Of a DNA stretch of 64,000 nt, positions 26,372 through 35,410 are shown one piece after another. Source of the stretch: Burkholderia stabilis (GTDB lineage Bacteria; Pseudomonadota; Gammaproteobacteria; Burkholderiales; Burkholderiaceae); NCBI RefSeq assembly GCF_001742165.1, contig NZ_CP016443.1, positions 2,480,001 to 2,544,000 of the forward strand. Direction: 5' to 3'. Position 1 is the stretch's first letter. The number at the start of each line of letters is the position of its first letter. Under the pieces are notes generated by a model. It saw only the letters and a list, made by a program, of their open reading frames with translations, did not search any database and was not told where the DNA came from. The translations under genes and the position numbers were made by a program.

Positions 26372-26534
26372 TCGACCGCGTTGCCCGACGTAGTAATGGC
26401 TTGCGCGATGGGTCGATGCCGAAGGCCGGTAGCTCTTTCAGAGTCCATTCGGCAGCATTGATCGATATTGGGAGATTTTTTCTGCGGAGTAATTCGCCGA
26501 TAAATTCGCATAACGAAATAAATAACAATCGACC

Positions 26535-29141
26535 ATGAACCTACATCTCAAAACGAACGAAAGCGTGCTCCGCATGCCACGTCAGAATGTACTCTATTCG
26601 ATGGTGCTGTCCGCGCTTGCCGGCTGGACGGTCCACGCGGATGGCGCATCCGTACATTCGGACGCGCATGCCGAATCGCAAGCGGTCGCTACGCAAGTGG
26701 CGAGCGTGGAGTTCGACAGTGGGTTCTTGTCCCGCGAGGCCCGCGGGCAGGTCGACGTGTCACGGTTTGAAAAAGGAAATACGACCACGCCAGGTACGTA
26801 TGGCGTTGACGTCTATGTGAACGAAAACCTCGTCACGACGATGCAGGTCACATTCCGCGCGTCGGCGCAATCGGTTGACGCGCAGCCGTGCTTCGACGAA
26901 GCACAGCTGGAATCGATCGGTGTCGATATGGAGCGGCTCGCGCCAAACGTGCTGTCGAAGCTGCGCGACGAACGTGCATGCGTCGAAGTGGATGATGCAA
27001 TTCCCGACGCACGTGCGGCGTTTGAATTTGGTGAACAGCGTCTGCGCCTCAGCATCCCGCAAACGGCGCTGCGTCGCAGCCCGCGCGGCTACGTGAGTCC
27101 CGAGCGATGGGACGACGGTGTGACGGCCGGCATGTTGAATTACAACGCGAACGTGTACAGCCGTCGCGGCAGCGGTGGCCCGACGCTTACGCAGGGTTAT
27201 GTCGGTCTGACGGGCGGCGTCAACGTCGGCGCTTGGCGTTTTCGTCACGAGGGCTCGTATAGCTGGTCGACGGGCGGTGGCGCCCAGTATCAGGACATCG
27301 CAACCTATGCGCGCCGCGACCTCACCGCGCTCAAATCGCAGCTCACCGTCGGCGAATCGTATACGTCGGGCGAACTGTTCGATTCGACGCAATTCCGCGG
27401 CGTGCAGCTTGCGTCGGACGACCGGATGCTGCCGGACTCGGTGCGCGGTTTTGCGCCCGTCGTGCGGGGTGTGGCGAACAGCAACGCGAAGGTGAGAATC
27501 AGTCAGAACGGCTTGACGATCTATGAGACGACGGTCGCTCCGGGCGCGTTCGAAATCGACGACCTGTATCCGACCGGCTATGGTGGCGACCTGATCGTGC
27601 AAGTGACGGAAGCCGATGGCTCGGTCCATCAGTTCAGCGTGCCGTATGCGGCCGTGCCGATGTCGTTGCGGCCGGGTATTCACCGCTACAGTTTCGTTGC
27701 GGGTACGGTGCGTGACACGCAAAGCGACAGCAATCCGCTGTTCATGCAGGCGACGTGGCAGCAGGGCCTGACAAACATGGTGACGGCATACACTGGCGCG
27801 ACTGTCGCGCAAGGGTACTTGTCCGGCATGATCGGCGTCGCGCTCAACACGCGATTCGGCGCGTTCGGCTTCGACGTCACGCAGGCGAGCACATCAGTGC
27901 CGGGTGTGAAACGCTTCAGTGGCACCAGCGCGCGTGTCAGTTACGCGAAGTCGATCACGCAGACGCAGACCGACGTCGCGCTGGCAGCATACCGCTACTC
28001 GACGAACGGCTTTTTCGGGCTGAACGACGCGATGCTCACGCGTGACCGCATCGCGAACGGCGGTCACGTCGATTCGGTTGCGCGGCAGCGCAGTCGTACG
28101 TCGGTGACGATCAACCAGGCGCTCGGCGAACGCGGGGGGCGACTCGGGCTCACGGCATCCGCGACGAATTACTGGAACCGCGGCGGCACCGACGTCACCT
28201 ATTCGGCGACGTACTCGAACACGTTCAAGCGCATTACCTACGGTGTGTCGGTGCTGCGCCAGCAGAACAGCATGGGCCGCAGCGACACGCAGTACTACGT
28301 GAGCGCGACGATCCCGCTCGGCCGCAAGTCGCCGGTGACGGCCACGACGAGCTTCTCGCACAGCACGAGCGGCCAGAATCAGGCGCTCGCGACGGTCTCG
28401 GGTTCCGCAGGCCGTGACGACAACATGTCGTACAGCGTCACCGCGAACCGGGCGTCGGGCAATGGCAGCTCGAGCAACGACGGCAGCGGCAGCATCGTCT
28501 ATCGCGGCGCGCTGGGCGAACTGTCGGCGACGGCCGGCGCAGGATCGGGCTACCAGCAAGGCTCCGTCGGCATCCGGGGCGGTGTGGTCGCGCATCGCGG
28601 CGGGATCACGCTGTCGCAGCCGCTGTCGGAAACCTTCGCGATCGTCAAGGCAGATGACGCGGCCGGCGCACGCGTGTTGAACTCGCCGGGCGCGCGCGTC
28701 GACGGGCGTGGCTATGCGATCGTGCCGTTCCTGACGCCGTATTCGCTCAATTCGGTCGAACTCGACCCGGAAGGGCTGTCGACGGACGTCGAGTTGAAGG
28801 CGACCACGCAGCAGATCGCACCGCGCGCGGGCGCCGTGCCGCTGATCGAATTCTCGACGGCGTCGGGCAAGTCGGCCGTGATCGACGCTCGGCTCAGCGA
28901 CGGCAGCGCACTGCCGTTCGGTGCGGCCGTCGTCAATGCGCAGGGCACCGAAGTCGGCGTCGTCGGTCAGGGCAGCCGGATCTTCGCACGCGGACTCGAT
29001 GACCAAGGCACGTTGACGGTGCGTTGGAGCGATGCGAGCGACCAGGTGTGTTCGCTCAAATACATGCTGCCGGTTGCAAAGCACGGCGCGGCCGCGCGTG
29101 GCGTGCGACAGCTTTATTCGACATGTGTCGCCGGCAAGTAA
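26535..29141 (+). CDS. Fimbrial outer membrane usher, cluster 2
   Basis: An 868-residue FimD/PapC-family usher: N-terminal domain with ATQVASVEFDSGFLSREARG and SRFEKGNTTTPGTYGVDVYV, the pore with GQALGERGGRLGL-like strands and plug, and C-terminal domains with AIVPFLTPYSLNSVELDPEG and CSLKYMLPVA. It is a paralogue of the cluster 1 usher but far more GC-rich in third positions. Cluster 2 appears to end here; no adhesin follows, in keeping with the adhesin gene placed first. Confidence 0.94.
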   Translation: MNLHLKTNESVLRMPRQNVLYSMVLSALAGWTVHADGASVHSDAHAESQAVATQVASVEFDSGFLSREARGQVDVSRFEKGNTTTPGTYGVDVYVNENLVTTMQVTFRASAQSVDAQPCFDEAQLESIGVDMERLAPNVLSKLRDERACVEVDDAIPDARAAFEFGEQRLRLSIPQTALRRSPRGYVSPERWDDGVTAGMLNYNANVYSRRGSGGPTLTQGYVGLTGGVNVGAWRFRHEGSYSWSTGGGAQYQDIATYARRDLTALKSQLTVGESYTSGELFDSTQFRGVQLASDDRMLPDSVRGFAPVVRGVANSNAKVRISQNGLTIYETTVAPGAFEIDDLYPTGYGGDLIVQVTEADGSVHQFSVPYAAVPMSLRPGIHRYSFVAGTVRDTQSDSNPLFMQATWQQGLTNMVTAYTGATVAQGYLSGMIGVALNTRFGAFGFDVTQASTSVPGVKRFSGTSARVSYAKSITQTQTDVALAAYRYSTNGFFGLNDAMLTRDRIANGGHVDSVARQRSRTSVTINQALGERGGRLGLTASATNYWNRGGTDVTYSATYSNTFKRITYGVSVLRQQNSMGRSDTQYYVSATIPLGRKSPVTATTSFSHSTSGQNQALATVSGSAGRDDNMSYSVTANRASGNGSSSNDGSGSIVYRGALGELSATAGAGSGYQQGSVGIRGGVVAHRGGITLSQPLSETFAIVKADDAAGARVLNSPGARVDGRGYAIVPFLTPYSLNSVELDPEGLSTDVELKATTQQIAPRAGAVPLIEFSTASGKSAVIDARLSDGSALPFGAAVVNAQGTEVGVVGQGSRIFARGLDDQGTLTVRWSDASDQVCSLKYMLPVAKHGAAARGVRQLYSTCVAGK

Positions 29142-29472
29142 TGCTTGAAGCGCAACACCTGATATTCGATGCGGGCGCGTGAAGATCGGACGAGGCACAT
29201 GACAACGCGGGGAACGTTCGTCCGTATCGTTCGGCAGGCCACGTTGTCACGCGCCGTGGAGGCGCGTTCGCCGGCTCTCGTATGTCATGCCCGCAATCAG
29301 TGTCGATGCGCTAGCCCACTCGGTAGGTGAAGTTGTTCCTACGTTATTCACGATCCGCCACCTTCCATTCAGAGGATCAAATGTAGCTATTCATCCACGG
29401 GACGGCACGAGCGCGTTCGTCGGTCGAATCGCCGAACGCAATACGTGCCCGACATCATCAAGGAAACGAATC
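29142..29472. other. Intergenic region between usher 2 and the RcsB-like regulator
   Basis: This region has no gene. TGACAACGCG (29200-29209) and CACGTTGTCA (29240-29249) form a 10-base inverted repeat with one mismatch and a 30-base spacer, a possible stem or binding site upstream of the regulator. AAGGAAACG (from 29460) is the ribosome site for the next gene. Confidence 0.5.
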
Positions 29473-30150
29473 ATGAAGGAATTCTTCTTGCGCGTGATGG
29501 TGGCCGACGATCATCCGGCCGCGGCACTCGGGATTTCGCAAGCGTTTCAGGGAAGCAGCACGATCGAACTCGTGGGAACCGTTTCCAGCTCGACTGAATT
29601 GGTCGCGGCGCTTGATGAGGAGCCAAGCGACGTGCTTGTGCTCGATTACGTGATGCCGGGTGGCAAGTACGGCGACGGGCTCGCGCTGCTGTCGTTTCTG
29701 CAGCGTCGGTATCCGGCCCTGCGCATCGTGACGATCACGATGCTCGACACCCCCACCATCCTGCGCGCGATTCGAAACCAGGGCGTGAGCGGTATTCTGA
29801 GCAAGTCGGATGCGATATCGCACATCATCGGCGCCGTGCACGCAGCCTATGTGGGCGCGCATTACGAATCGCCGTTCATCAAGAGTCTGCTCAATGACGA
29901 CGGGGATGTCGAGCCTGTCGCCCGGCCGTTGTCTTCTCGCGAGATCGAGGTGGTGCGTCTTTTCTGTGCGGGGAATACGGTGGGCGCGATCGCCGCGCAG
30001 CTTCATCGCAGCAAGCAGACCATCAGTTCGCAAAAGACGAGTGCAATGAAGAAGCTCGGCATCACGCGCGAGGTCGATCTGATCCGTTATGCCGATGCTG
30101 TAATATTCGCGGATTCGCCCGCGTCGAGCACCCCGCACAAAGAGGAATAA
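29473..30150 (+). CDS. RcsB-like LuxR-family response regulator (first copy)
   Basis: A 225-residue two-domain regulator. The receiver has the acidic pair VADDH (12-13) and phospho-acceptor Asp58 in VLVLDYVMPGGKYGDG; the GGKYGDG extension is a hallmark of RcsB. The LuxR-type HTH follows at about 155-210 (LSSREIEVVRLFCAGNTVGA, then QLHRSKQTISSQKTSAMKKL, again as in RcsB). Start 29473 is chosen over an upstream in-frame start because MKEFFLRVMVADD aligns with its paralogue and AAGGA lies upstream. It precedes a hybrid kinase by 81 bases and follows the pilus cluster, so control of pili or capsule genes is likely but inferred. Confidence 0.93.
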   Translation: MKEFFLRVMVADDHPAAALGISQAFQGSSTIELVGTVSSSTELVAALDEEPSDVLVLDYVMPGGKYGDGLALLSFLQRRYPALRIVTITMLDTPTILRAIRNQGVSGILSKSDAISHIIGAVHAAYVGAHYESPFIKSLLNDDGDVEPVARPLSSREIEVVRLFCAGNTVGAIAAQLHRSKQTISSQKTSAMKKLGITREVDLIRYADAVIFADSPASSTPHKEE

Positions 30151-30231
30151 CGGGCGCGGATCGCGCGCGATCGCATGAAGCTCGCGCGATACCATTGACT
30201 CGCTCACCTATCGCGTATTGGGCCAGGGCGG

Positions 30232-33200
30232 ATGAAGCAGGATCCGCACGAATGGCCGGCTGGCAGTACGCGACGATTGCCCCACATGAAGCGCATGCAA
30301 GAGAAACTGAAACGACACGGCGCGCGAATTGCGGCCGCGGGTCGAAAGCCATTCGAACCGGACCGAGTCCGGCGTCAACAGCAAACGCTGTTGTATGGCA
30401 GCGGCGTGGCGATCACGGTTTTCATCCTGGCGTGCGTCGTGCTGATAGCGCGACTCGAAGTGCTTGGCTACTTCTCGCAGGTGCGCGGGGAGTTTCTGAA
30501 GCGCGAGGCGCAACTGCATGCCGAATTGATGTCGACGCAATCGTTGTTCGGCCAATTCGTCAACACGGCGCAGGGGCGGTGGATGGCTGCTGAGCCGGTC
30601 CCGAACGAGGTACTGCAGAGTTTTATCGTTGACCAGGGGCGCATGGTTGGATATCGGCGCGGTCATCCCTGGTTTGTCGGGATGGCCCATATTACGCCTG
30701 AGTATCCGGCGAGCCGGTATGCGCGCTATCTTGCGTTGGCGTTACCTCAGGTCAAAATCACGGTAAACCAGACTTCGGACGAGAAAGGTCGATCCGGTTA
30801 CCTGGTCGCAACCAACGATGAATATCTCAGCATATTCAATATCGAGCTTGTCGAACGTGCACTCGCCCTGCCGCCTGGATTCTCGTTGAAGTCGTTGATG
30901 CAGCAAGTTGCGCCGTCGAATACGAGTTTTGCAGCGGGGCATCAGGAAGCCGTGCGTGACAATGCCGTCCTGCTCGAGAACCACTTCGATCCGCTGCTAG
31001 GACGTCGCGTGCTGCGATTTGCCCGGCGTCTGTACGACGGCAAAGGGCAGCAGTTCGCCTGGGCGATCATGAACTGTCGCGCGCAGGTCGGCGACATTCT
31101 TGCATCGCAGTCCGGCGACGATCATTACGCATTGGTCGATACGCACGCCAATGTATTGGCCGGTGCTGCGCCAGGCCGCGAGATGATAGCCACGGCGATC
31201 GGCCACGCGCGCGCCCCGTATGGCGATCACGTGAGCGCGCGCCGCGTTGGCACCAGTTTCGTCATGGGGGACTACATGCCCGGGTCCGATCTCGTGATGA
31301 TCGCGACGTTCTCGTGGCGAAGCGTTGCGGCGGCCGTTTTCAAGACCGTCAGTCTGACGGCCGGAATTGCGTTGATTGCGATTTCGCTTCTCTGGATCGG
31401 GATCATCCGCTTCGACCTGAGGGCATTGCGTCCTGCGAACCGCCGCGCGATTCGCTTGATCGAAAGCGAGGCGCTCAACCGCACGCTGATTCGTTCGGCG
31501 CCTGCCGGAATCATCTTGTTGTCGTTGGCCGACGGCGAGACGATGATGCGCAACGATGCCGTTCTTCCGTATGAAGACACACGTTCGGGTTTGCCGCTCG
31601 GCAAGCGAATCTGGCGCGCGTATCAGGATGGCATGCAAACGCCCGATGCACCGCGCTTCATGATGCGGGAGCTGGCCGTCGAGCTGGCCGGCCAGGAGGC
31701 GGTCTATCTTGCCGTGAACATCGTGCGAACGCGATATCGCGGCGTCGATGTACTGCTTTGCACGTTGGTCGACATAACCGCCCGAAAGCAGATGGAGGAA
31801 AAGCTCCGCGAGGCGCGTGAGGCGGCCGACTATGCAAACAAGGCGAAGTCGACGTTTCTTGCGACGATGAGTCACGAGATCCGTACGCCGCTCAACGCGA
31901 TCGTCGGCAACCTTGAGTTGATGGAGCGCGCCGAGATAACCGCGCCGTTGCGGCGCCGGCTCGGGACGATCATGTCGTCGTCGGACGCGTTGCTGCGTGT
32001 GATCAACGACGTGCTCGACTTGTCGAAGGCCGAATCGAACCAGATGGTGCTGGAGCATATCGCCTTCGACTTGCGCACGTTGTTGCGCGACGTCACCGCG
32101 ATCTTCCAGCCGCTCGCCGAAGCGAAGCGTCTGGCACTCATATGCCGTCTTTCGCCGGAGCTGGCCGATGGCTACGTAGGCGACCCGGTGCGGCTGAGGC
32201 AGGTCGTCACGAACCTGGTCAGCAACGCGATCAAATTCACGGAGCACGGCACCGTGACGGTAGACGCGCGGCTCTCGCCGGTCGGTCTTGGAACCCGGCG
32301 TGTCGAGATTGTCGTCGGCGACACAGGGGTTGGCATTCCCGAGGAGAGCATGTCGACGCTGTTTGACGTTTATATTCAGGCCGATGCGTCGACATACCGG
32401 CGTTTCGGGGGCACCGGGCTCGGGTTGCCGCTGTGCAAACGTATCGTCGGGCTGATGGATGGCGAATTGTCCGTCGACAGTCGTCCCGGCGAAGGCTCGA
32501 ATTTCGTTGTCGCATTACCGCTGCCGGATGCGCCGCGCGGCTGGTGTGCCGAGCAGTCGGATCTCGACACGCACCTTGCCCGGGCGCCCGGTTTCGGTCT
32601 GGACGATGCCCCGGCGACGGACGAAACCGTCAAGGCGCAACGCGCTGGCGGAGAGCCGGTGCGCGTGCTGGTAGCCGAGGATCATCCCGCGAGCCGCGCG
32701 CTGCTGCGCGATCAGCTTGATGCACTCGGTTACGACGCGACGATCGTGGCCAACGGGGTCGAGGCGATGCGGGCATATTTCGAGCAGCCGTACGATATCG
32801 TGTTGACCGACCTCGGGATGCCGGAACTCGATGGCTTTGCGCTCGCGAATTTTCTGCGAGAACAGGGTGCACGGGTGCCCGTGATTGCGATGACAGCCCA
32901 TGCGACCGACGAAGATCGCCAGCGTTGCGAGAAGGCGGGCGCGGTGGAAGTCGTGCTGAAGCCGCTATCGATCGACGCACTCAATGCCGTGTTGCGCCGG
33001 CATGCGGGGCATGACATCGTTGCACCCGCATCGCAGGGAGACCCGGAACGCGAACTGAAAATAACCGACGAGATTCGCGAGACACTACTCGCATCGACGC
33101 AGCACTCGCTCGCGGCAATCGAGGCAGCGCTGACGAGCGGCGACTCTGAAACCATCCGGGTCGAGCTTCATTCGATGCGAGGCGGTTTCGCGCTGGTTCG

Positions 33201-33357
33201 TGATGCCGACGCACGGGATGCGTGCGCGCGCGCCGAGTCGACCTTGCGCGACGAGGGGTCCGACGCGCTCAAACGGATCTGGCCTTCGATCGAAGCGGCG
33301 GTCACGCTCGCGCTCAGGCGTCTGGCGAGTGGAGATGCGCAAGTTGATGCGCCATAG
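30232..33357 (+). CDS. Hybrid sensor histidine kinase with receiver and HPt domains (RcsC/BvgS-like)
   Basis: A 1041-residue inner membrane sensor: transmembrane segment about 53-76, periplasmic domain about 77-360, second membrane segment about 363-393, a PAS-like region, HisKA with His548 in [15 protein letters not shown], ATPase domain with [10 protein letters not shown], receiver with Asp860 in [14 protein letters not shown], and a C-terminal HPt domain with His980 in ELHSMRGGF. All phosphorelay residues are present, so the predicted path is His548, Asp860, His980, then Asp58 of the RcsB-like regulator just upstream. The periplasmic signal is unknown. A second kinase at 45.9 kb shares its layout but lacks the HPt. 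Confidence 0.94.
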   Translation: MKQDPHEWPAGSTRRLPHMKRMQEKLKRHGARIAAAGRKPFEPDRVRRQQQTLLYGSGVAITVFILACVVLIARLEVLGYFSQVRGEFLKREAQLHAELMSTQSLFGQFVNTAQGRWMAAEPVPNEVLQSFIVDQGRMVGYRRGHPWFVGMAHITPEYPASRYARYLALALPQVKITVNQTSDEKGRSGYLVATNDEYLSIFNIELVERALALPPGFSLKSLMQQVAPSNTSFAAGHQEAVRDNAVLLENHFDPLLGRRVLRFARRLYDGKGQQFAWAIMNCRAQVGDILASQSGDDHYALVDTHANVLAGAAPGREMIATAIGHARAPYGDHVSARRVGTSFVMGDYMPGSDLVMIATFSWRSVAAAVFKTVSLTAGIALIAISLLWIGIIRFDLRALRPANRRAIRLIESEALNRTLIRSAPAGIILLSLADGETMMRNDAVLPYEDTRSGLPLGKRIWRAYQDGMQTPDAPRFMMRELAVELAGQEAVYLAVNIVRTRYRGVDVLLCTLVDITARKQMEEKLREAREAADYANKAKSTFLATMSHEIRTPLNAIVGNLELMERAEITAPLRRRLGTIMSSSDALLRVINDVLDLSKAESNQMVLEHIAFDLRTLLRDVTAIFQPLAEAKRLALICRLSPELADGYVGDPVRLRQVVTNLVSNAIKFTEHGTVTVDARLSPVGLGTRRVEIVVGDTGVGIPEESMSTLFDVYIQADASTYRRFGGTGLGLPLCKRIVGLMDGELSVDSRPGEGSNFVVALPLPDAPRGWCAEQSDLDTHLARAPGFGLDDAPATDETVKAQRAGGEPVRVLVAEDHPASRALLRDQLDALGYDATIVANGVEAMRAYFEQPYDIVLTDLGMPELDGFALANFLREQGARVPVIAMTAHATDEDRQRCEKAGAVEVVLKPLSIDALNAVLRRHAGHDIVAPASQGDPERELKITDEIRETLLASTQHSLAAIEAALTSGDSETIRVELHSMRGGFALVRDADARDACARAESTLRDEGSDALKRIWPSIEAAVTLALRRLASGDAQVDAP

Positions 33358-33438
33358 GCGCAACAGCGCGGATTGTGTGCGGGGCGTGTCGGCGGCGCGA
33401 GCGGTTCGGGTACTGCGCGCACCACCGAGCGAGGCGCG

Positions 33439-33870
33439 TTAGCGCTGCGACATGCCGAGATCGGCTTCCACTTCTTGCAGGTCGCGCGTCTTGTCGCGCA
33501 GCTTGTCCTGCTTCTTCGCGAGTTTTCGCTGCGCCTTTGCGATCCCTTTCGCATCTCCTGATGCCCGGGCTTCGCGCAGGCGTTCCTCTGCCTGACGGAC
33601 ATCGTCCCGTGCGCTGAGCACGTTACGCTGCTTGTCCCGCAGCTTGCGTTCGGTGCCGGCAACGTGGCCCGTGCCCTTGCAGTTCGCTTCGACATGCGCG
33701 AGCGCAGCCTGCTTGCCGATCACCTGGTGCGTATTGCCGTACCGCTTCGCTTTGTCGATTTGCGCCTGGATCGCCTGGATCCGCGCGTCACAATGACGCG
33801 TGCCCGCAGTCGCATGAGTGCTGGCGAGCAGGACGAATGGAACGGTGGCGGCAATCAGGATCTTCTTCAT
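33439..33870 (-). CDS. DUF1090 family periplasmic protein
   Basis: A 143-residue protein with a signal peptide (ending THATAG), a conserved N-terminal segment CDARIQAIQAQIDKAKRYGN with a second cysteine in VEANCKG, and a long Lys/Arg/Glu-rich coiled-coil-like tail (about 75-140). This matches DUF1090 (YqjC-like) proteins. It lies on the opposite strand between the kinase and the small-gene pair. Start at the ATG 33870; a TTG two codons earlier is not preferred. Its role is unknown. Confidence 0.85.
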   Translation of the reverse strand: MKKILIAATVPFVLLASTHATAGTRHCDARIQAIQAQIDKAKRYGNTHQVIGKQAALAHVEANCKGTGHVAGTERKLRDKQRNVLSARDDVRQAEERLREARASGDAKGIAKAQRKLAKKQDKLRDKTRDLQEVEADLGMSQR

Positions 33871-34228
33871 GAGCAATTTCGCGGGTGTGTCATGGATGAG
33901 GGGCGGCGTACGTATCGCCGTTTGTGGGCCTGGCCGGTCACGTCGATGCGACGGAATGGTGGCCGAGTGACATGAGGGACGTCATTAGAACGGCAATCTT
34001 CGAGGTGGTAAATCGGACGCGTCCGGAATTGTTTAATTATTAAATTTACAAATTTCGAATTCGTCTCATGGTGCCAACCCTCTAAAAATTCTAAGATGAA
34101 TTTTCTGTTGGTGTTGGGCGTGCGCCCCCTCACGACGCGTCGTTCGATAGCTTTCGCTAAGGTCTGGAAAGCTATCGATGTCATGATTCGTCGTGTTTTT
34201 GTTGTGTCGAGTTCCAGGAGTCCGCAAC
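33871..34228. other. AT-rich promoter region before the small-gene pair
   Basis: No gene found. The stretch near 34,025-34,090 is strongly AT-rich, with a near-palindrome TTTAATTATTAAA, in contrast to its surroundings, and could be a promoter or UP-element for the small genes at 34229 and 34500, or a binding site for the linked regulator. AGGAG at 34216-34220 is the ribosome site for the first small gene. Confidence 0.5.
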
Positions 34229-34510
34229 GTGCAAAGTCCGAACCCCGTAGAAAGCGGCGGCGTCCCGGGAGGCCCGCCGGTCATCGGCGGCGCCACCCGT
34301 ACACACGGGCAATCACCGGGCGTCACGGTCGGCTGGAATATCGTGGTGGGCAATTCGGCCGGCGCTGGCAGAGCTCCGGTCATTGAATGGATGCAAGCTT
34401 CAGCTCAATCGGAAAAGCCAATTGATGGTGCGATAAGCGCAAGTAATCGGACGGTGTCGGCCCACATGGAGGTGAGCCCAATCCGGAGGAGATATTTCTG
34501 TGCGAGATAA
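34229..34510 (+). CDS. Small hypothetical protein, Gly/Pro-rich N-terminus
   Basis: A 93-residue frame starting at GTG 34229 with AGGAG 8 bases upstream. The N-terminal half is Gly/Pro/Val-rich (ESGGVPGGPPVIGGATRT), followed by VTVGWNIVVGNSAGAGRAPV, and the C-terminus is basic. No family recognised and no signal peptide. Its end overlaps the GTG start of the next small gene by 11 bases, so the two should be translationally coupled; that overlap plus the ribosome site are the main reasons to accept it. No counterpart was found beside the second kinase. Confidence 0.5.
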   Translation: MQSPNPVESGGVPGGPPVIGGATRTHGQSPGVTVGWNIVVGNSAGAGRAPVIEWMQASAQSEKPIDGAISASNRTVSAHMEVSPIRRRYFCAR

Positions 34511-34691
34511 AAAGAAAATATTAACTTTATTGCTCGACTTTGCATCACTTCCTGATAAATCAAGAAGGGATTTCCTTACGGAAATGAACGAGTACTTGAT
34601 GATGTCGCATGTTCAGAGGCGACATGCAATTGATGCGTGGGAGCAAGGCGGCAGGGCGTGTGATGTGTCGCCGAATCAACAATCCCATTGA
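34500..34691 (+). CDS. Small conserved protein, companion of RcsB-like phosphorelay (first copy)
   Basis: A 63-residue protein, GTG start at 34500 with GGAGGA about 9 bases upstream. The core KKILTLLLDFASLPDKSRRD continues FLTEMNEYLMMSHVQRRHAI and is about 60% identical (27 of 45) to the small protein at 49056-49253, with the same start codon and ending pattern. No signal peptide or membrane span is evident; the sequence suggests two to three short amphipathic helices with a basic KSRRD turn. Both copies lie near an RcsB-like regulator and a hybrid kinase. Function unknown; a modulator or adaptor of the phosphorelay is a guess from context. Confidence 0.8.
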   Translation: MRDKKKILTLLLDFASLPDKSRRDFLTEMNEYLMMSHVQRRHAIDAWEQGGRACDVSPNQQSH

Positions 34692-35032
34692 CCCGGTATC
34701 CGGTCACGAGAATCGTTTGATGCCTTCGGCAGTGTGGTGAGCAATCGGCGCTGATCGACGCGGTTGCTCATGGTCGACCGCTCGCGCTCGATACATTCCA
34801 CATGCCGCACATGCGCAGCCACGCGCTGATCGATTTCACACGATATGCGAAGCAGGCCATTGAATAATGGCAGCCCTTATCGTCGTTGATCTTGAGCGAC
34901 ATATCGCCAGTTATGCAAGGTGTCGAACTGTAGCGTCGTATGCAGAACGATGATTCGACATGCATGATGTGCACCGCAAAGCCCACGAGCGTGCCGCACT
35001 TTCATGTGCGGCATCGCTGTCCCGTCAGTCGC
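34692..35032. other. Intergenic region without recognisable features
   Basis: These 341 bases after the small companion gene contain no frame with family likeness, no strong ribosome site and no clear terminator. Confidence 0.5.
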
Positions 35033-35365
35033 TCAGTCCTTCGCGACGACGTCGATCCGCAGCGCTTCGCCACCGGCGACGATCGCAAGCAGCCGATCGA
35101 CGTTCGGATGCGCGCCCGGACGATTGCGTGCATCGGCCGTATGCTCGGCGAACACGGCGAGTCCGTGCTCGGCGGCCTTCGCATCGAGCGTGCCGAATGC
35201 CTGCTTCAGATAGTTGTACACCGCGAGCGAGCCCTGCTTGCCCGGTTGGTTCTCGATGCTGGCGGCCACCTCGCCGTTTGTACCGACGAGATCGATGCGG
35301 GCGATGCCGTCGATGGCCGGCAGTTGAGCGAGGTTGTCCTTGAATACTGCGGTCGGTTGAATCAC
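35033..35365 (-). CDS. DUF2322 family protein
   Basis: A 110-residue cytoplasmic protein with the segments RIDLVGTNGEVAASIENQPG, KQGSLAVYNYLKQAFG and LAVFAEHTADARNRPGAHPN, which match my recollection of DUF2322 proteins. A GTG at 35365 has GGAG 8 bases upstream and is preferred to a GTG three codons earlier that abuts the same site. No function is established. It ends a minus-strand run downstream of the MFS efflux gene, 45 bases away. Confidence 0.75.
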   Translation of the reverse strand: MIQPTAVFKDNLAQLPAIDGIARIDLVGTNGEVAASIENQPGKQGSLAVYNYLKQAFGTLDAKAAEHGLAVFAEHTADARNRPGAHPNVDRLLAIVAGGEALRIDVVAKD

Positions 35366-35410
35366 TGAAAACACTCCGTCGGTTCGATAAAAGGCAGGGC
35401 GGCCAGTATC

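Noticed and set aside
34768..34986. 72-codon minus-strand frame after the small companion gene
   Set aside because: No ribosome site, no family likeness, atypical composition.
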